Source of the DNA: Clostridiales bacterium UBA6468
Lineage (GTDB): Bacteria; Bacillota; Clostridia; Oscillospirales; Oscillospiraceae
NCBI GenBank assembly: GCA_002436765.1
Contig: DJNI01000009.1
Location: 1 to 6,161, forward strand
Direction of reading: 5' to 3'
Length of the DNA stretch: 6,161 bases
Both the position numbers and the translations under genes were made by a program. The notes under the pieces were generated by a model. That model searched no databases and was not told where the DNA came from. It was given only the letters and a program-made list of their open reading frames with translations. The first letter of the stretch is position 1; each line of letters opens with the position of its first letter. Below, one piece after another: positions 1 to 6,135 of this stretch.

Positions 1-69
1 AACGGCTGCGCTATATTTCCCACTTTTAATACCGCACAGCTGGGGAAAAAGATCCGCTGCGAAAGCCGA

Positions 70-95
70 AGACGATTTATTCAGAGGTTCCCTTA
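70..95 (-). repeat. Left copy of a flanking inverted repeat (possible end of a dispersed element)
   Basis: This 26-base stretch matches the reverse complement of the last 26 bases of the window (6136-6161). The first 17 bases, AGACGATTTATTCAGAG, are identical, and 24 of 25 positions agree if one single-base gap is allowed. Read on the minus strand it begins GGGAACCTCTGAATAAAT and runs leftwards towards the window edge, as the end of a MITE or insertion-sequence-like element would. Positions 1-69 would then be the inside of that element. They show no open reading frame I can support, only a weak inverted pair (TTTCCCA at 16-22 with TGGGGAAA at 41-48). The repeat is seen directly; its identity as a mobile-element end is inference. 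Confidence 0.65.
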
Positions 96-123
96 TTTTT
101 GCTATGCTTTTGCATGGCAAAAA
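96..123. other. 12-bp stem-loop between the repeat and the dnaK terminator
   Basis: TTTTTGCTATGC (96-107) and GCATGGCAAAAA (112-123) are complementary over 12 positions, with one mismatch that becomes a G-U wobble on the plus-strand RNA, around a TTTT loop. It lies between the flanking repeat (70-95) and the operon terminator (131-158). On the minus strand it is the second hairpin after dnaK, with no U-tract after it, so it could be a back-up 3'-end stabilising structure or part of the repeat element. Its role is unknown. Confidence 0.55.
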
Positions 124-130
124 TATGCCG

Positions 131-165
131 ACAAGGGGCGGCGTTCGCCGCCCCTTGTATTTTTT
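131..165. terminator. Intrinsic terminator downstream of dnaK, possibly bidirectional
   Basis: A perfect 12-bp GC-rich stem, ACAAGGGGCGGC (131-142) and GCCGCCCCTTGT (147-158), closes a GTTC loop just 9 bases beyond the dnaK stop codon. It ends the hrcA-grpE-dnaK transcript. The six-T run (160-165) directly follows the stem in the plus direction, whereas on the minus strand, the direction of dnaK, the U-run (119-127 region) comes only after a CGGC spacer. The sequence is therefore a textbook terminator for RNA entering from the left and a slightly less canonical one for dnaK. The A-run and U-run on the minus strand can also pair and lengthen the stem. Confidence 0.85.
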
Positions 166-167
166 GA

Positions 168-2000
168 TCAGTCGATGCTCTCGTAGTCGGCGTCTACGAC
201 ACCGTCATCGCCGGGCTTCTGGGTGTTGCCGCCAGGCTGCTCGCCGGGCTGCTCGCCGCCCTGAGGGGTACCCTGCTGGTACAGCTTCTCGGAAACCTTG
301 TAGAACGCCTGCTGGACTTCCTCGGTGGCCTTCTTGATGGCCTCGATGTCGGTGCCCTTGTTGACTTCCTTCAGGTTGTCAATGGCGGACTGGATGGAGG
401 CCTTCTCGGAAGCGTCGATCTTGTCGCCCAGCTCGTTCAGGGTCTTTTCGGTCTGATAGACGGTCTGGTCGGCGGCGTTGTGCGCATCCACCTCGTCCTT
501 ACGGGCCTTATCCTCGGCAGCGTGCTGCTCGGCCTCGCGAACGGCCTTATCAATGTCCTCCTTGCTCAGGTTGGTGGAGGCGGTGATGGAGATGTTCTGC
601 TCCTTGCCGGTGCCCAGATCCTTGGCGGAGACCTTCACGATGCCGTTGGCGTCGATGTCGAAGGAAACCTCGATCTGAGGCACGCCGCGAGGCGCGGGGG
701 CAATACCGGTGAGCTGGAAGCGGCCCAGCGTCTTATCGTAGGCGGCCATATCACGCTCGCCCTGGAGGACATGAACCTCAACGGAGGTCTGACCGTCCGC
801 GGCGGTGGAGAAGATCTGGCTCTTGTGGGTGGGGATGGTGGTGTTCCGGTCGATCAGACGGGTGAACACGCCGCCCATGGTCTCAATGCCCAGGGACAGG
901 GGGGTGACATCCAGCAGCAGAACGTCCTTCACGTCGCCGGTAAGCACGCCGCCCTGAATGGCAGCGCCGACGGCCACGCACTCGTCGGGGTTGATGCCCT
1001 TGAAGCCTTCCTTGCCGGTGATGGACTTCACGGCCTCCTGCACGGCGGGAATACGGGTGGAACCGCCCACCAGCAGAACCTTGTGAATGTCATTGGCGGT
1101 AAGGCCGGCGTCGGACATGGCCTGACGGACGGGCTTCATGGTGCGCTCCACCAGATCGGCGGTCAGCTCGTTGAACTTCGCCCGGGTAAGGGTCACATCC
1201 AGGTGCTTGGGGCCGGTGGCGTCGGCGGTGATATAGGGGAGGTTAATGTTGGTGGAGGTCACGCCGGACAGCTCGATCTTGGCCTTCTCGGCAGCTTCCT
1301 TCAGACGCTGCATGGCGACCTTGTCCTTGGACAGATCGATGCCCTCGGCCTTCTTGAATTCGCTGACCAGGTAGTCCATGATCCTCTGGTCGAAGTCGTC
1401 GCCGCCCAGATGGGTGTCGCCGGCGGTGGCCAGAACCTCGATGACGCCGTCGCCGATGTCCAGGATGGACACATCGAAGGTGCCGCCGCCAAGGTCATAA
1501 ACCATGATCTTCTGCTCGGATTCCTTGTCGAGACCGTAAGCCAGAGCGGCCGCGGTAGGCTCGTTGATGATACGCTTCACGTCCAGACCCGCGATCTTAC
1601 CGGCGTCCTTCGTCGCCTGACGCTGGGCGTCGGAGAAGTACGCGGGGACGGTGATGACGGCTTCGGTGACGGGCTGACCCAGATAGCTTTCCGCATCCGC
1701 CTTCAGCTTCTGCAGGATCATGGCGCTGATCTCCTGGGGGGTGTAGCCCTTGCCGTCGATGGTAACATGGTAATCTTCACCCATGTGACGCTTGATGGAA
1801 GAGACGGTGCGCTCAGCGTTGGTCACGGCCTGACGCTTTGCCACCTGACCGACCATACGCTCGCCGGTCTTGGAAAATGCAACAACAGAGGGGGTAGTAC
1901 GGTTGCCTTCGGCGTTGGCGATGACAACAGGCTCGCCGCCTTCCAGAACAGCAACACAGGAATTGGTAGTACCAAGGTCGATACCGATAATCTTAGACAT
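168..2000 (-). CDS. dnaK: Molecular chaperone DnaK (Hsp70)
   Basis: This is the ATP-driven cytosolic chaperone that binds exposed hydrophobic segments of unfolded proteins, working with GrpE and DnaJ. The 610-residue product has the complete Hsp70 plan. The ATPase domain (about 1-358) shows the phosphate-1 loop GIDLGTTNS (6-14), catalytic K70, phosphate-2 loop YDLGGGTFD (168-176), T196 at the autophosphorylation site in GDTHLGG, and adenosine motif VLLVGGSTRIP (308-318). The linker DVLLLD (359-364) leads into the substrate-binding beta domain and helical lid. The tail is Gly/Gln/Pro-rich and ends in an acidic DADYESID. Between K70 and about residue 82 it lacks the roughly 24 residues found in Gram-negative DnaK, which is typical of Firmicutes. 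The ATG is set by AGGAGG at 2009-2014, 8 bases upstream. It is the last gene of the operon, 43 bases after grpE, and no dnaJ follows. Confidence 0.98.
   Translation of the reverse strand: MSKIIGIDLGTTNSCVAVLEGGEPVVIANAEGNRTTPSVVAFSKTGERMVGQVAKRQAVTNAERTVSSIKRHMGEDYHVTIDGKGYTPQEISAMILQKLKADAESYLGQPVTEAVITVPAYFSDAQRQATKDAGKIAGLDVKRIINEPTAAALAYGLDKESEQKIMVYDLGGGTFDVSILDIGDGVIEVLATAGDTHLGGDDFDQRIMDYLVSEFKKAEGIDLSKDKVAMQRLKEAAEKAKIELSGVTSTNINLPYITADATGPKHLDVTLTRAKFNELTADLVERTMKPVRQAMSDAGLTANDIHKVLLVGGSTRIPAVQEAVKSITGKEGFKGINPDECVAVGAAIQGGVLTGDVKDVLLLDVTPLSLGIETMGGVFTRLIDRNTTIPTHKSQIFSTAADGQTSVEVHVLQGERDMAAYDKTLGRFQLTGIAPAPRGVPQIEVSFDIDANGIVKVSAKDLGTGKEQNISITASTNLSKEDIDKAVREAEQHAAEDKARKDEVDAHNAADQTVYQTEKTLNELGDKIDASEKASIQSAIDNLKEVNKGTDIEAIKKATEEVQQAFYKVSEKLYQQGTPQGGEQPGEQPGGNTQKPGDDGVVDADYESID
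235..258 (-). repeat. 12-bp tandem duplication in the dnaK tail
   Basis: GGCTGCTCGCCG occurs twice in perfect tandem (235-246 and 247-258). It encodes the repeated GEQP units of the flexible C-terminal tail of DnaK. Such tails are variable in length across species, and slippage at this repeat could change the tail in frame by four residues. Confidence 0.8.
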
Positions 2001-2043
2001 AATGTTTTCCTCCTAAATATATAAAGCTTAATTGTTTATGATG

Positions 2044-2589
2044 TTAATTTGCCACCTGCACCATGGCGAACCGGACGATCTTGCCGCCCACCTTGAAGCC
2101 CTTCTGGAACACCTGGGTGATGACGTTTTCGTCATGCTCCTCGCTGTCCAGATGCATCACGGCGTTGTGCAGATTGGGGTCGAAGGCGTCGCCCACCTGG
2201 CCGAAAACCTCCACGCCAAGGCTGCCGAAGATCTTCAGCAGCTCCGCCATGGTCAGCTCCACGCCCTTTTTGAAGGCGGCGTCCTCCGTGGGCTGGTTCA
2301 GCGCCCGCTCCAGATTGTCGTAGATGGGAAGCATCTTCGTTACGGCGTCGGCCTTGCCGTTGCCGTAGGACTGCTCCTTCTCCTTCGTGGTGCGCTTGCG
2401 GAAATTGTCATATTCCGCTGCCAGACGCAGCCGGGCGTCGTGCTCGGAATTGTATTTTTCCTCCCAGGGATCCGCCTGCGGCAGCTCCGGTTCGGGAAGA
2501 TTTTCCTCCTGGGGGGCTTCCTCCGCAGGCTCCTCCGGCCTTTCCTCCGGAGCTTTCTTCTTTACTTCTTCTGTTTCCTTCTTTGCCAC
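2044..2589 (-). CDS. grpE: Nucleotide exchange factor GrpE
   Basis: GrpE is the dimeric cochaperone that opens the DnaK ATPase domain, releasing ADP and so resetting the substrate cycle. The protein has 181 residues, a normal length. Residues 1-42 are a disordered, Glu/Pro/Lys-rich leader. Residues 43-90 look like the long paired helix, including the family segment YDNFRKRT (60-67), followed by the four-helix region around LPIYDNLERAL (87-97). The C-terminal beta-wing contacting DnaK spans about 125-181, with the signature FDPNLHNAVM (136-145) and the conserved end VGGKIVRFAMVQV. Translation starts at GTG, supported by AGGAGG at 2598-2603, 8 bases upstream; no better ATG is placed near it. 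It lies 88 bases after hrcA and 43 before dnaK on the same strand. Confidence 0.97.
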   Translation of the reverse strand: MAKKETEEVKKKAPEERPEEPAEEAPQEENLPEPELPQADPWEEKYNSEHDARLRLAAEYDNFRKRTTKEKEQSYGNGKADAVTKMLPIYDNLERALNQPTEDAAFKKGVELTMAELLKIFGSLGVEVFGQVGDAFDPNLHNAVMHLDSEEHDENVITQVFQKGFKVGGKIVRFAMVQVAN

Positions 2590-2597
2590 GTCTGTGA

Positions 2598-2603
2598 CCT
2601 CCT
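2598..2603 (-). promoter_or_regulatory. Ribosome binding site fixing the GTG start of grpE
   Basis: AGGAGG on the minus strand lies 8 bases before the GTG codon at 2587-2589. It decides the start, since grpE has no ATG at its N terminus. It sits only 8 bases beyond the long inverted repeat of the hrcA-grpE gap, so folding there could affect access to it. Confidence 0.85.
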
Positions 2604-2611
2604 GTCCGTTT

Positions 2612-2667
2612 GCAGGGTGGGGGAAAATCTCCGCCTTTTTTGATCCGGGGACTTTCCCCGACCCTGC
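2612..2667 (-). promoter_or_regulatory. Alternative RNA stems in the hrcA-grpE intergenic mRNA
   Basis: On the minus-strand RNA, GCAGGGTCGGGGA (2667-2655) can pair with TCCCCCACCCTGC (2624-2612) at 12 of 13 positions, making a long stem with a 30-base loop. The same CGGGGA at 2660-2655 can instead pair with TCCCCG at 2651-2646 around a three-base AAG loop. The two folds exclude each other. Neither is followed by a U-tract, so neither is an obvious terminator. In Bacillus subtilis the hrcA-grpE boundary is known to be an mRNA processing point that stabilises the grpE-dnaK part relative to hrcA. A similar role here is inference. Confidence 0.55.
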
Positions 2668-2677
2668 CTGATTTATC

Positions 2678-3748
2678 CTATTCCTTCTTCGGCGGCTCCG
2701 GCAATTTTGGCTGCTGGGGCTGCTCGGGCTTGCCGAACATCTTGCTCAGGCTCTCGGCGAAATAGCTCAAGCGCGCCGTTACCTTGGCGTAATCCATCCG
2801 GGTGGGGCCGACCACGCCGATCATGCCCTGCATTCCGTCGCCGATGTCAAACTTGGTCATCACAACGGAGGTGTCCTTCAGCTCGTCCGCCACGTTTTCG
2901 GGACCCACCAGCACCTTCGTGCCGTTGGCACCCCCCATGACGGCGGGGAGATTGAGAAGCGCCTCTTCGTCGATGGAATCCATCACCCGCTGGGCTTTGT
3001 CCACGTCCCGGTACTCGGGCAGGCTCAGAAGCCTTGCCTGACCGGTGACGGCCACTCTGGTGGAATCGCTGTTTTTCAGCGTCTCCTGGGTGAAATCCAG
3101 GATCACCGGCACCAGACTCGCCGCCGCGCCTGCCGAACGCATGACCTTTTCCATCAGCTCGGCGGTGAAGTCCTCAAGGGGAATGTCCGTCATGCCTGCA
3201 TTCAGCACCGCGCTCAGGAGCTTCAGATCCGTTTCGCTGACGTTTACCGGCAGCTTGATGAACTTGTTCACGATCTGCTCGCCGCCCAGCATCAGCACCA
3301 GAATGAAGCTTCCCTCCCCCGCCCGGATCAGGTCGAACCGCTTGACGCAGGCGCTGCCCTGTCGGGACGCCGCGGAGATGGCGGGAAGATCGGTGGCCTG
3401 GGATACCAGCTTTGCCACCTTTTCCACCATTTTATCCACCCGCTGCATCTTTTCCTCAATGGCGCTGCTGATGGACTTCGTTTCGTCGATGGACAATCGG
3501 TAATCCATCATCAGCTCGTCAACGTACAGCCGGTAACCGGCGGCGGAGGGGATGCGCCCCGCGCTGGTGTGGGGCTGCTCCAGATAACCCATGGCGGTCA
3601 GCTCCGCCATTTCGTTGCGGATGGTCGCGGAGGAATACTTCATGTCCGGCAGCTCGGTGATGGCCTTGGACCCCACCGGCTCCGCCGTGCGGATATACAG
3701 ATCCACAACCGACCGCAGAACCTTCTTCTTCCGCTCTGTCAGTTCCAT
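2678..3748 (-). CDS. hrcA: Heat-inducible transcription repressor HrcA
   Basis: HrcA represses class I heat-shock operons by binding CIRCE and is kept active by the GroEL chaperonin, so chaperone titration on stress relieves repression. The product has 356 residues, close to the family norm. The N-terminal winged helix (about 1-75) carries LYIRTAEPVGSKAI (17-30) and the recognition region SSATIRNEMAEL (39-50), followed by GYLEQPHTSAGRIPS (54-68). The middle is the GAF-like dimerisation domain with its inserted segment. The C-terminal IGVVGPTRMDYAKV and LSYFAESLSKMF are also typical. The last 18 or so residues form a Pro/Gln/Lys-rich extension. The ATG is set by AAGGAGG (3755-3761), 6 bases upstream. 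It is the first gene of the operon and lies directly below a perfect CIRCE site, so it is autoregulated. Confidence 0.97.
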   Translation of the reverse strand: MELTERKKKVLRSVVDLYIRTAEPVGSKAITELPDMKYSSATIRNEMAELTAMGYLEQPHTSAGRIPSAAGYRLYVDELMMDYRLSIDETKSISSAIEEKMQRVDKMVEKVAKLVSQATDLPAISAASRQGSACVKRFDLIRAGEGSFILVLMLGGEQIVNKFIKLPVNVSETDLKLLSAVLNAGMTDIPLEDFTAELMEKVMRSAGAAASLVPVILDFTQETLKNSDSTRVAVTGQARLLSLPEYRDVDKAQRVMDSIDEEALLNLPAVMGGANGTKVLVGPENVADELKDTSVVMTKFDIGDGMQGMIGVVGPTRMDYAKVTARLSYFAESLSKMFGKPEQPQQPKLPEPPKKE

Positions 3749-3770
3749 CGTATTCCTCCTTCTTTTATCT

Positions 3771-3797
3771 TTAGCACTCCATCTCTCTGAGTGCTAA
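3771..3797. promoter_or_regulatory. CIRCE operator (HrcA binding site)
   Basis: TTAGCACTC (3771-3779), a 9-base spacer and GAGTGCTAA (3789-3797) form an exact match to the CIRCE consensus. It lies 23 bases before the hrcA start codon and covers the predicted transcription start (about 3795), so bound HrcA would block initiation. The site is also transcribed, and the 9-bp arms could form a 5' hairpin in the mRNA. Confidence 0.98.
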
Positions 3798-3801
3798 ACA
3801 C

Positions 3802-3830
3802 ACTATACCCCAGAGTGCCAAAAAAGTCAA
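3802..3830 (-). promoter_or_regulatory. Sigma-A promoter of the hrcA-grpE-dnaK operon
   Basis: On the minus strand TTGACT (-35, 3830-3825) and TATAGT (-10, 3807-3802) are separated by exactly 17 bases, one mismatch each from consensus. Transcription should start near 3795, giving a leader of about 47 bases. An AT-rich stretch lies upstream of the -35. Confidence 0.9.
3813..3821. promoter_or_regulatory. Extra CIRCE-like half-site inside the promoter spacer
   Basis: GAGTGCCAA matches the CIRCE right arm GAGTGCTAA at 8 of 9 positions and lies between the -35 and -10 boxes, 15 bases beyond the CIRCE right arm and in the same orientation. No left arm is paired with it at the usual 9-base spacing. 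It may be a chance match, a relic of a second operator, or an auxiliary HrcA contact. Confidence 0.5.
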
Positions 3831-3840
3831 TAGGCCGTTT

Positions 3841-3856
3841 TTGAATTATTCTTGAA
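3841..3856 (+). repeat. Intergenic direct repeat, copy 1 (TTGAA-N6-TTGAA)
   Basis: TTGAATTATTCTTGAA matches copy 2 at 3936-3951 in 15 of 16 positions. Within it TTGAA recurs at an 11-base interval, about one helical turn. It lies 10 bases upstream of the -35 box of the heat-shock promoter, where an UP element or activator site would be. Its second TTGAA also forms an inverted pair with TTCAA (3852-3865). Confidence 0.6.
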
Positions 3857-3935
3857 CATTTTCAAAAAATGAGGCGAATCCGGAAGATCTTCTCTGCGTC
3901 AGCCACCGAATTTGGTCTTTGAATATGAAGTTCCC

Positions 3936-3951
3936 TTGAATTTTTCTTGAA
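3936..3951 (+). repeat. Intergenic direct repeat, copy 2 (TTGAA-N6-TTGAA)
   Basis: TTGAATTTTTCTTGAA is the second copy of the motif at 3841-3856. It lies about 15 bases upstream of the predicted -35 region of the U32 gene. A further TTGAA occurs at 3919-3923. The remainder of the 305-base intergenic region (3749-4053) holds only the divergent promoters, CIRCE and a 10-base palindrome GAAGATCTTC (3883-3892); I see no gene in it. Confidence 0.6.
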
Positions 3952-3966
3952 TTCTCCCTCCGGGGG

Positions 3967-3995
3967 TGGAAGTTTTCGTTTCTTTGTGCTATACT
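3967..3995 (+). promoter_or_regulatory. Predicted extended -10 promoter of the U32 gene
   Basis: TGCTATACT (3987-3995) is an extended -10 box (TG-N-TATACT, one mismatch from TATAAT). At 17 bases upstream TGGAAG (3967-3972) is a poor -35, which an extended -10 can tolerate. Transcription would begin near 4002 and give a leader of about 50 bases. It is 170 bases from CIRCE, so HrcA control is unlikely. Confidence 0.6.
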
Positions 3996-4040
3996 GTCCA
4001 ATATATTATTGTGCGGGGGTCTGCCCCGAAACCGATTTTT

Positions 4041-4046
4041 GGAGAG
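4041..4046 (+). promoter_or_regulatory. Ribosome binding site fixing the U32 start
   Basis: GGAGAG lies 7 bases before the ATG at 4054-4056 and decides between it and an in-frame TTG at 4009. The TTG lacks a ribosome site and would sit only about 7 bases from the predicted transcription start. Confidence 0.8.
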
Positions 4047-4053
4047 AGAGCGT

Positions 4054-6135
4054 ATGCTGGAATTATTGGCGCCCGCCGGGTCAATGGAGGCTCTGCGCGC
4101 GGCCGTTCAGAACGGCGCGAATGCCGTGTATCTCGGCTGCGGCGCGTTCAACGCGCGGCAAAGCGCGAAAAACTTCACTCCCCAGACGCTGGTGGAGGCC
4201 ATCAAATACTGCCATGTCCGGGGCGTGCAGGTTCACCTGACCCTCAACACCCTCGTCTCCGACCGGGAGATGACCGAGGCGGCGGAGCTGATCCGCTATG
4301 CCGCGCAGAATAATATTGACGCCTTTATCGTGCAGGACTTGGGCGTGGTACAGCTGTGCCGTCAGATCGCCCCCGGCGTTCCCATCCACGGCAGCACCCA
4401 GATGACCGTCCATTCTCTGCCCGGCGTGCTGCTGTGCGCCGCCATGGGCATCAAGCGGGTCGTTCTCAGCCGGGAGCTGAGCCGGGAGGAAATTCGCTAC
4501 ATCTGCGCCAGCTCTCCCCTTGAAATTGAAGTGTTCGTTCACGGCGCGCTGTGCATGTGCTATTCCGGCCAGTGCTACATGTCCGCCATGATCGGCGGCC
4601 GCTCCGGCAACCGGGGACGCTGCGCCCAGCCCTGCCGCCAGAGCTACGGCTACACCCACTGGCAGGAAAAATACCCCCTGAGTCTGAAGGACAACTGCCT
4701 GATCCCCTATCTGCGGGAATTGCAGGAAATGGGCGTGGTCTCCCTGAAGCTGGAAGGCCGGATGAAGCGGGCGGAATACGTGGCCACCGTCACCGCCGTC
4801 TACCGCAAGGCGCTGGACGAGATGACCGTCACCAAGCCCATGATGGACGCCCTGTACGCCGCCTTTAACCGTCAGGGCTTCACCGACGGCTACTATACAG
4901 GTAGGGTGGATGCCAAAATGTTCGGCGTGCGGCAGGAGACCGACGATAACGGCGAGTGGCTTCAGGCCGCCCGGCAATCCTACGAGGCGGGGGAGACCCC
5001 CCTTGTGGATATCCGCTTCCAGGCCATGGTCACCGTGGACGGCAGCTGCGTCATCGCCACCGACCCGGAGGGGCGGACATGCCGCTCCGACGGCCCCGTG
5101 CCGGAACGCGCCCAGAATATCTCCCTCACCGGGGCGATGCTCGCCCAGCGGGTCGCCAAAACCGGCGGCACGCCCTACCGGTGCGTGGAGGTGCGCACCC
5201 GGGTGGATCCCGGTCTGATCATCTCCGCCTCCGCCATCAACGCCATGCGCCGGGACGTGCTGAACCAGCTCACCGCCATCCGCGCCCGGCGGGAGGAGCA
5301 GGTGCTGCGCAAGCCCAAGCCCGTGCCGCAATTCAAGGGCGAAACGGGTCTGCCCGGACTGACCGTTCAGGTCACCTCCCGGGAGCAGCTGACCCCCATG
5401 CTGTTAGATCTGGAAACCACGCTGCTGTACGTTCCCATCCACATATTGCTCGCCGACGGTGCGCTTTGCGCCCGGCTGGTGCAGCGGGGACGGCTGGCGG
5501 CGGTGCTGCCCAGAATCGTTCACGACGGGGAGCTGCCCCGCATCAAAAAGGGTCTGGAAGTCCTCCGCGCCGCCGGCGTCCGGGACGCGCTGGTGGGCAA
5601 TCTCGGTCTGATCGCCCCCGTGCGGGAGGCGGGAATGCGGGTTCACGGGGATTTCGGCCTGAATATCTTCAATTCCGCCTCCATGAACGTCATGCGTTCT
5701 CTGGAAATGGCCTCCGCCACGGTGAGCTTTGAAATGACCCTGCCCCAGATTCGGGACATGAGCAAGGCGGTGAACGCCGAGCTGATCGCCTACGGGCGGC
5801 TTCCTCTGATGGTGACGGAGCAATGCCTCATCCACAACAAGACCAACGAATGCACCTGCCATCTGAAGGCCACCCGCCTGATCGACAAGACCGGCGCGGA
5901 GTTCCCGGTCATCCGGGACGGGGACAGCTGCCGCAGCGTGCTGCTCAACGGCAAGAAGCTGAGCTGGCTCGACCGGCAGGACGATCTTGCCAAGCTGGGC
6001 CTGTGGGCGACGCGGCTGTACTTCACCACGGAAAATTCCAAGGAGGTCGACCGGGTGCTGAACGACTACATGAACCCCGAACCCCTGGATCCCGGCGCAT
6101 GTACCCGGGGACTGTACTTACGGGGTGTGGAATAA
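4054..6135 (+). CDS. U32-family peptidase-like protein with DUF3656-type middle domain (RlhA/TrhP-related)
   Basis: The 693-residue protein starts with MLELLAPAGSMEAL, the standard U32 opening. The family signature is intact at EVFVHGALCMCYSGQCYMS (159-177), followed by C190 and C194, SLKDNC (210-215) and KLEGRMKRAEY (232-242). Although named peptidases, characterised members such as E. coli RlhA (23S rRNA C2501 hydroxylation) and TrhP (tRNA wobble U34 hydroxylation) are RNA-modification factors depending on iron-sulfur assembly; U32 cysteines are thought to bind a cluster. Residues about 314-412 resemble DUF3656, as in RlhA. The remainder (about 413-693) looks like a diverged second barrel half with its own cysteines (C591, C600, C602, C626). 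It is cytosolic, with no signal peptide. RlhA-like rRNA hydroxylation is the best guess, but tRNA hydroxylation or another substrate is possible. It is monocistronic within the window, divergent from hrcA. Confidence 0.9.
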   Translation: MLELLAPAGSMEALRAAVQNGANAVYLGCGAFNARQSAKNFTPQTLVEAIKYCHVRGVQVHLTLNTLVSDREMTEAAELIRYAAQNNIDAFIVQDLGVVQLCRQIAPGVPIHGSTQMTVHSLPGVLLCAAMGIKRVVLSRELSREEIRYICASSPLEIEVFVHGALCMCYSGQCYMSAMIGGRSGNRGRCAQPCRQSYGYTHWQEKYPLSLKDNCLIPYLRELQEMGVVSLKLEGRMKRAEYVATVTAVYRKALDEMTVTKPMMDALYAAFNRQGFTDGYYTGRVDAKMFGVRQETDDNGEWLQAARQSYEAGETPLVDIRFQAMVTVDGSCVIATDPEGRTCRSDGPVPERAQNISLTGAMLAQRVAKTGGTPYRCVEVRTRVDPGLIISASAINAMRRDVLNQLTAIRARREEQVLRKPKPVPQFKGETGLPGLTVQVTSREQLTPMLLDLETTLLYVPIHILLADGALCARLVQRGRLAAVLPRIVHDGELPRIKKGLEVLRAAGVRDALVGNLGLIAPVREAGMRVHGDFGLNIFNSASMNVMRSLEMASATVSFEMTLPQIRDMSKAVNAELIAYGRLPLMVTEQCLIHNKTNECTCHLKATRLIDKTGAEFPVIRDGDSCRSVLLNGKKLSWLDRQDDLAKLGLWATRLYFTTENSKEVDRVLNDYMNPEPLDPGACTRGLYLRGVE

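Noticed and set aside
480..2024. Long plus-strand open frame (514 codons) opposite dnaK
   Set aside because: It is fully antisense to an unmistakable dnaK, its translation is low-complexity Gly/Leu/His/Val-rich, and it has no ribosome site. Long antisense frames over GC-rich dnaK genes are a known codon-bias artefact.
2018..2047. Possible internal promoter for dnaK (TTAACA, 18 bases, TATATA on the minus strand)
   Set aside because: Transcription would start about 2011, inside the dnaK ribosome site, giving an unusable leader. The match is likely due to AT-rich spacer sequence.
2032..2643. Plus-strand frame opposite grpE with a hydrophobic Leu/Phe-rich end resembling membrane segments
   Set aside because: The apparent hydrophobicity is the complement of the Glu/Lys-rich N terminus of GrpE, and there is no supporting ribosome site.
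3883..3892. 10-base perfect palindrome GAAGATCTTC
   Set aside because: Too short to support a function alone and not placed symmetrically with either promoter; noted only as part of the intergenic description.
3869..3922. 17-codon ATG frame in the divergent intergenic region
   Set aside because: No ribosome site before the ATG and no recognisable peptide; consistent with chance.
4009..4053. Upstream TTG start extending the U32 protein by 15 residues
   Set aside because: No ribosome site, too close to the predicted transcription start, and the extension lacks family similarity, whereas MLELLAPAGS is the usual U32 N terminus.
4081..5331. Long minus-strand open frame (416 codons) opposite the U32 gene
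   Set aside because: Antisense shadow of a conserved gene, with His/Gly/Ala-rich translation, no family resemblance and no promoter or ribosome site.
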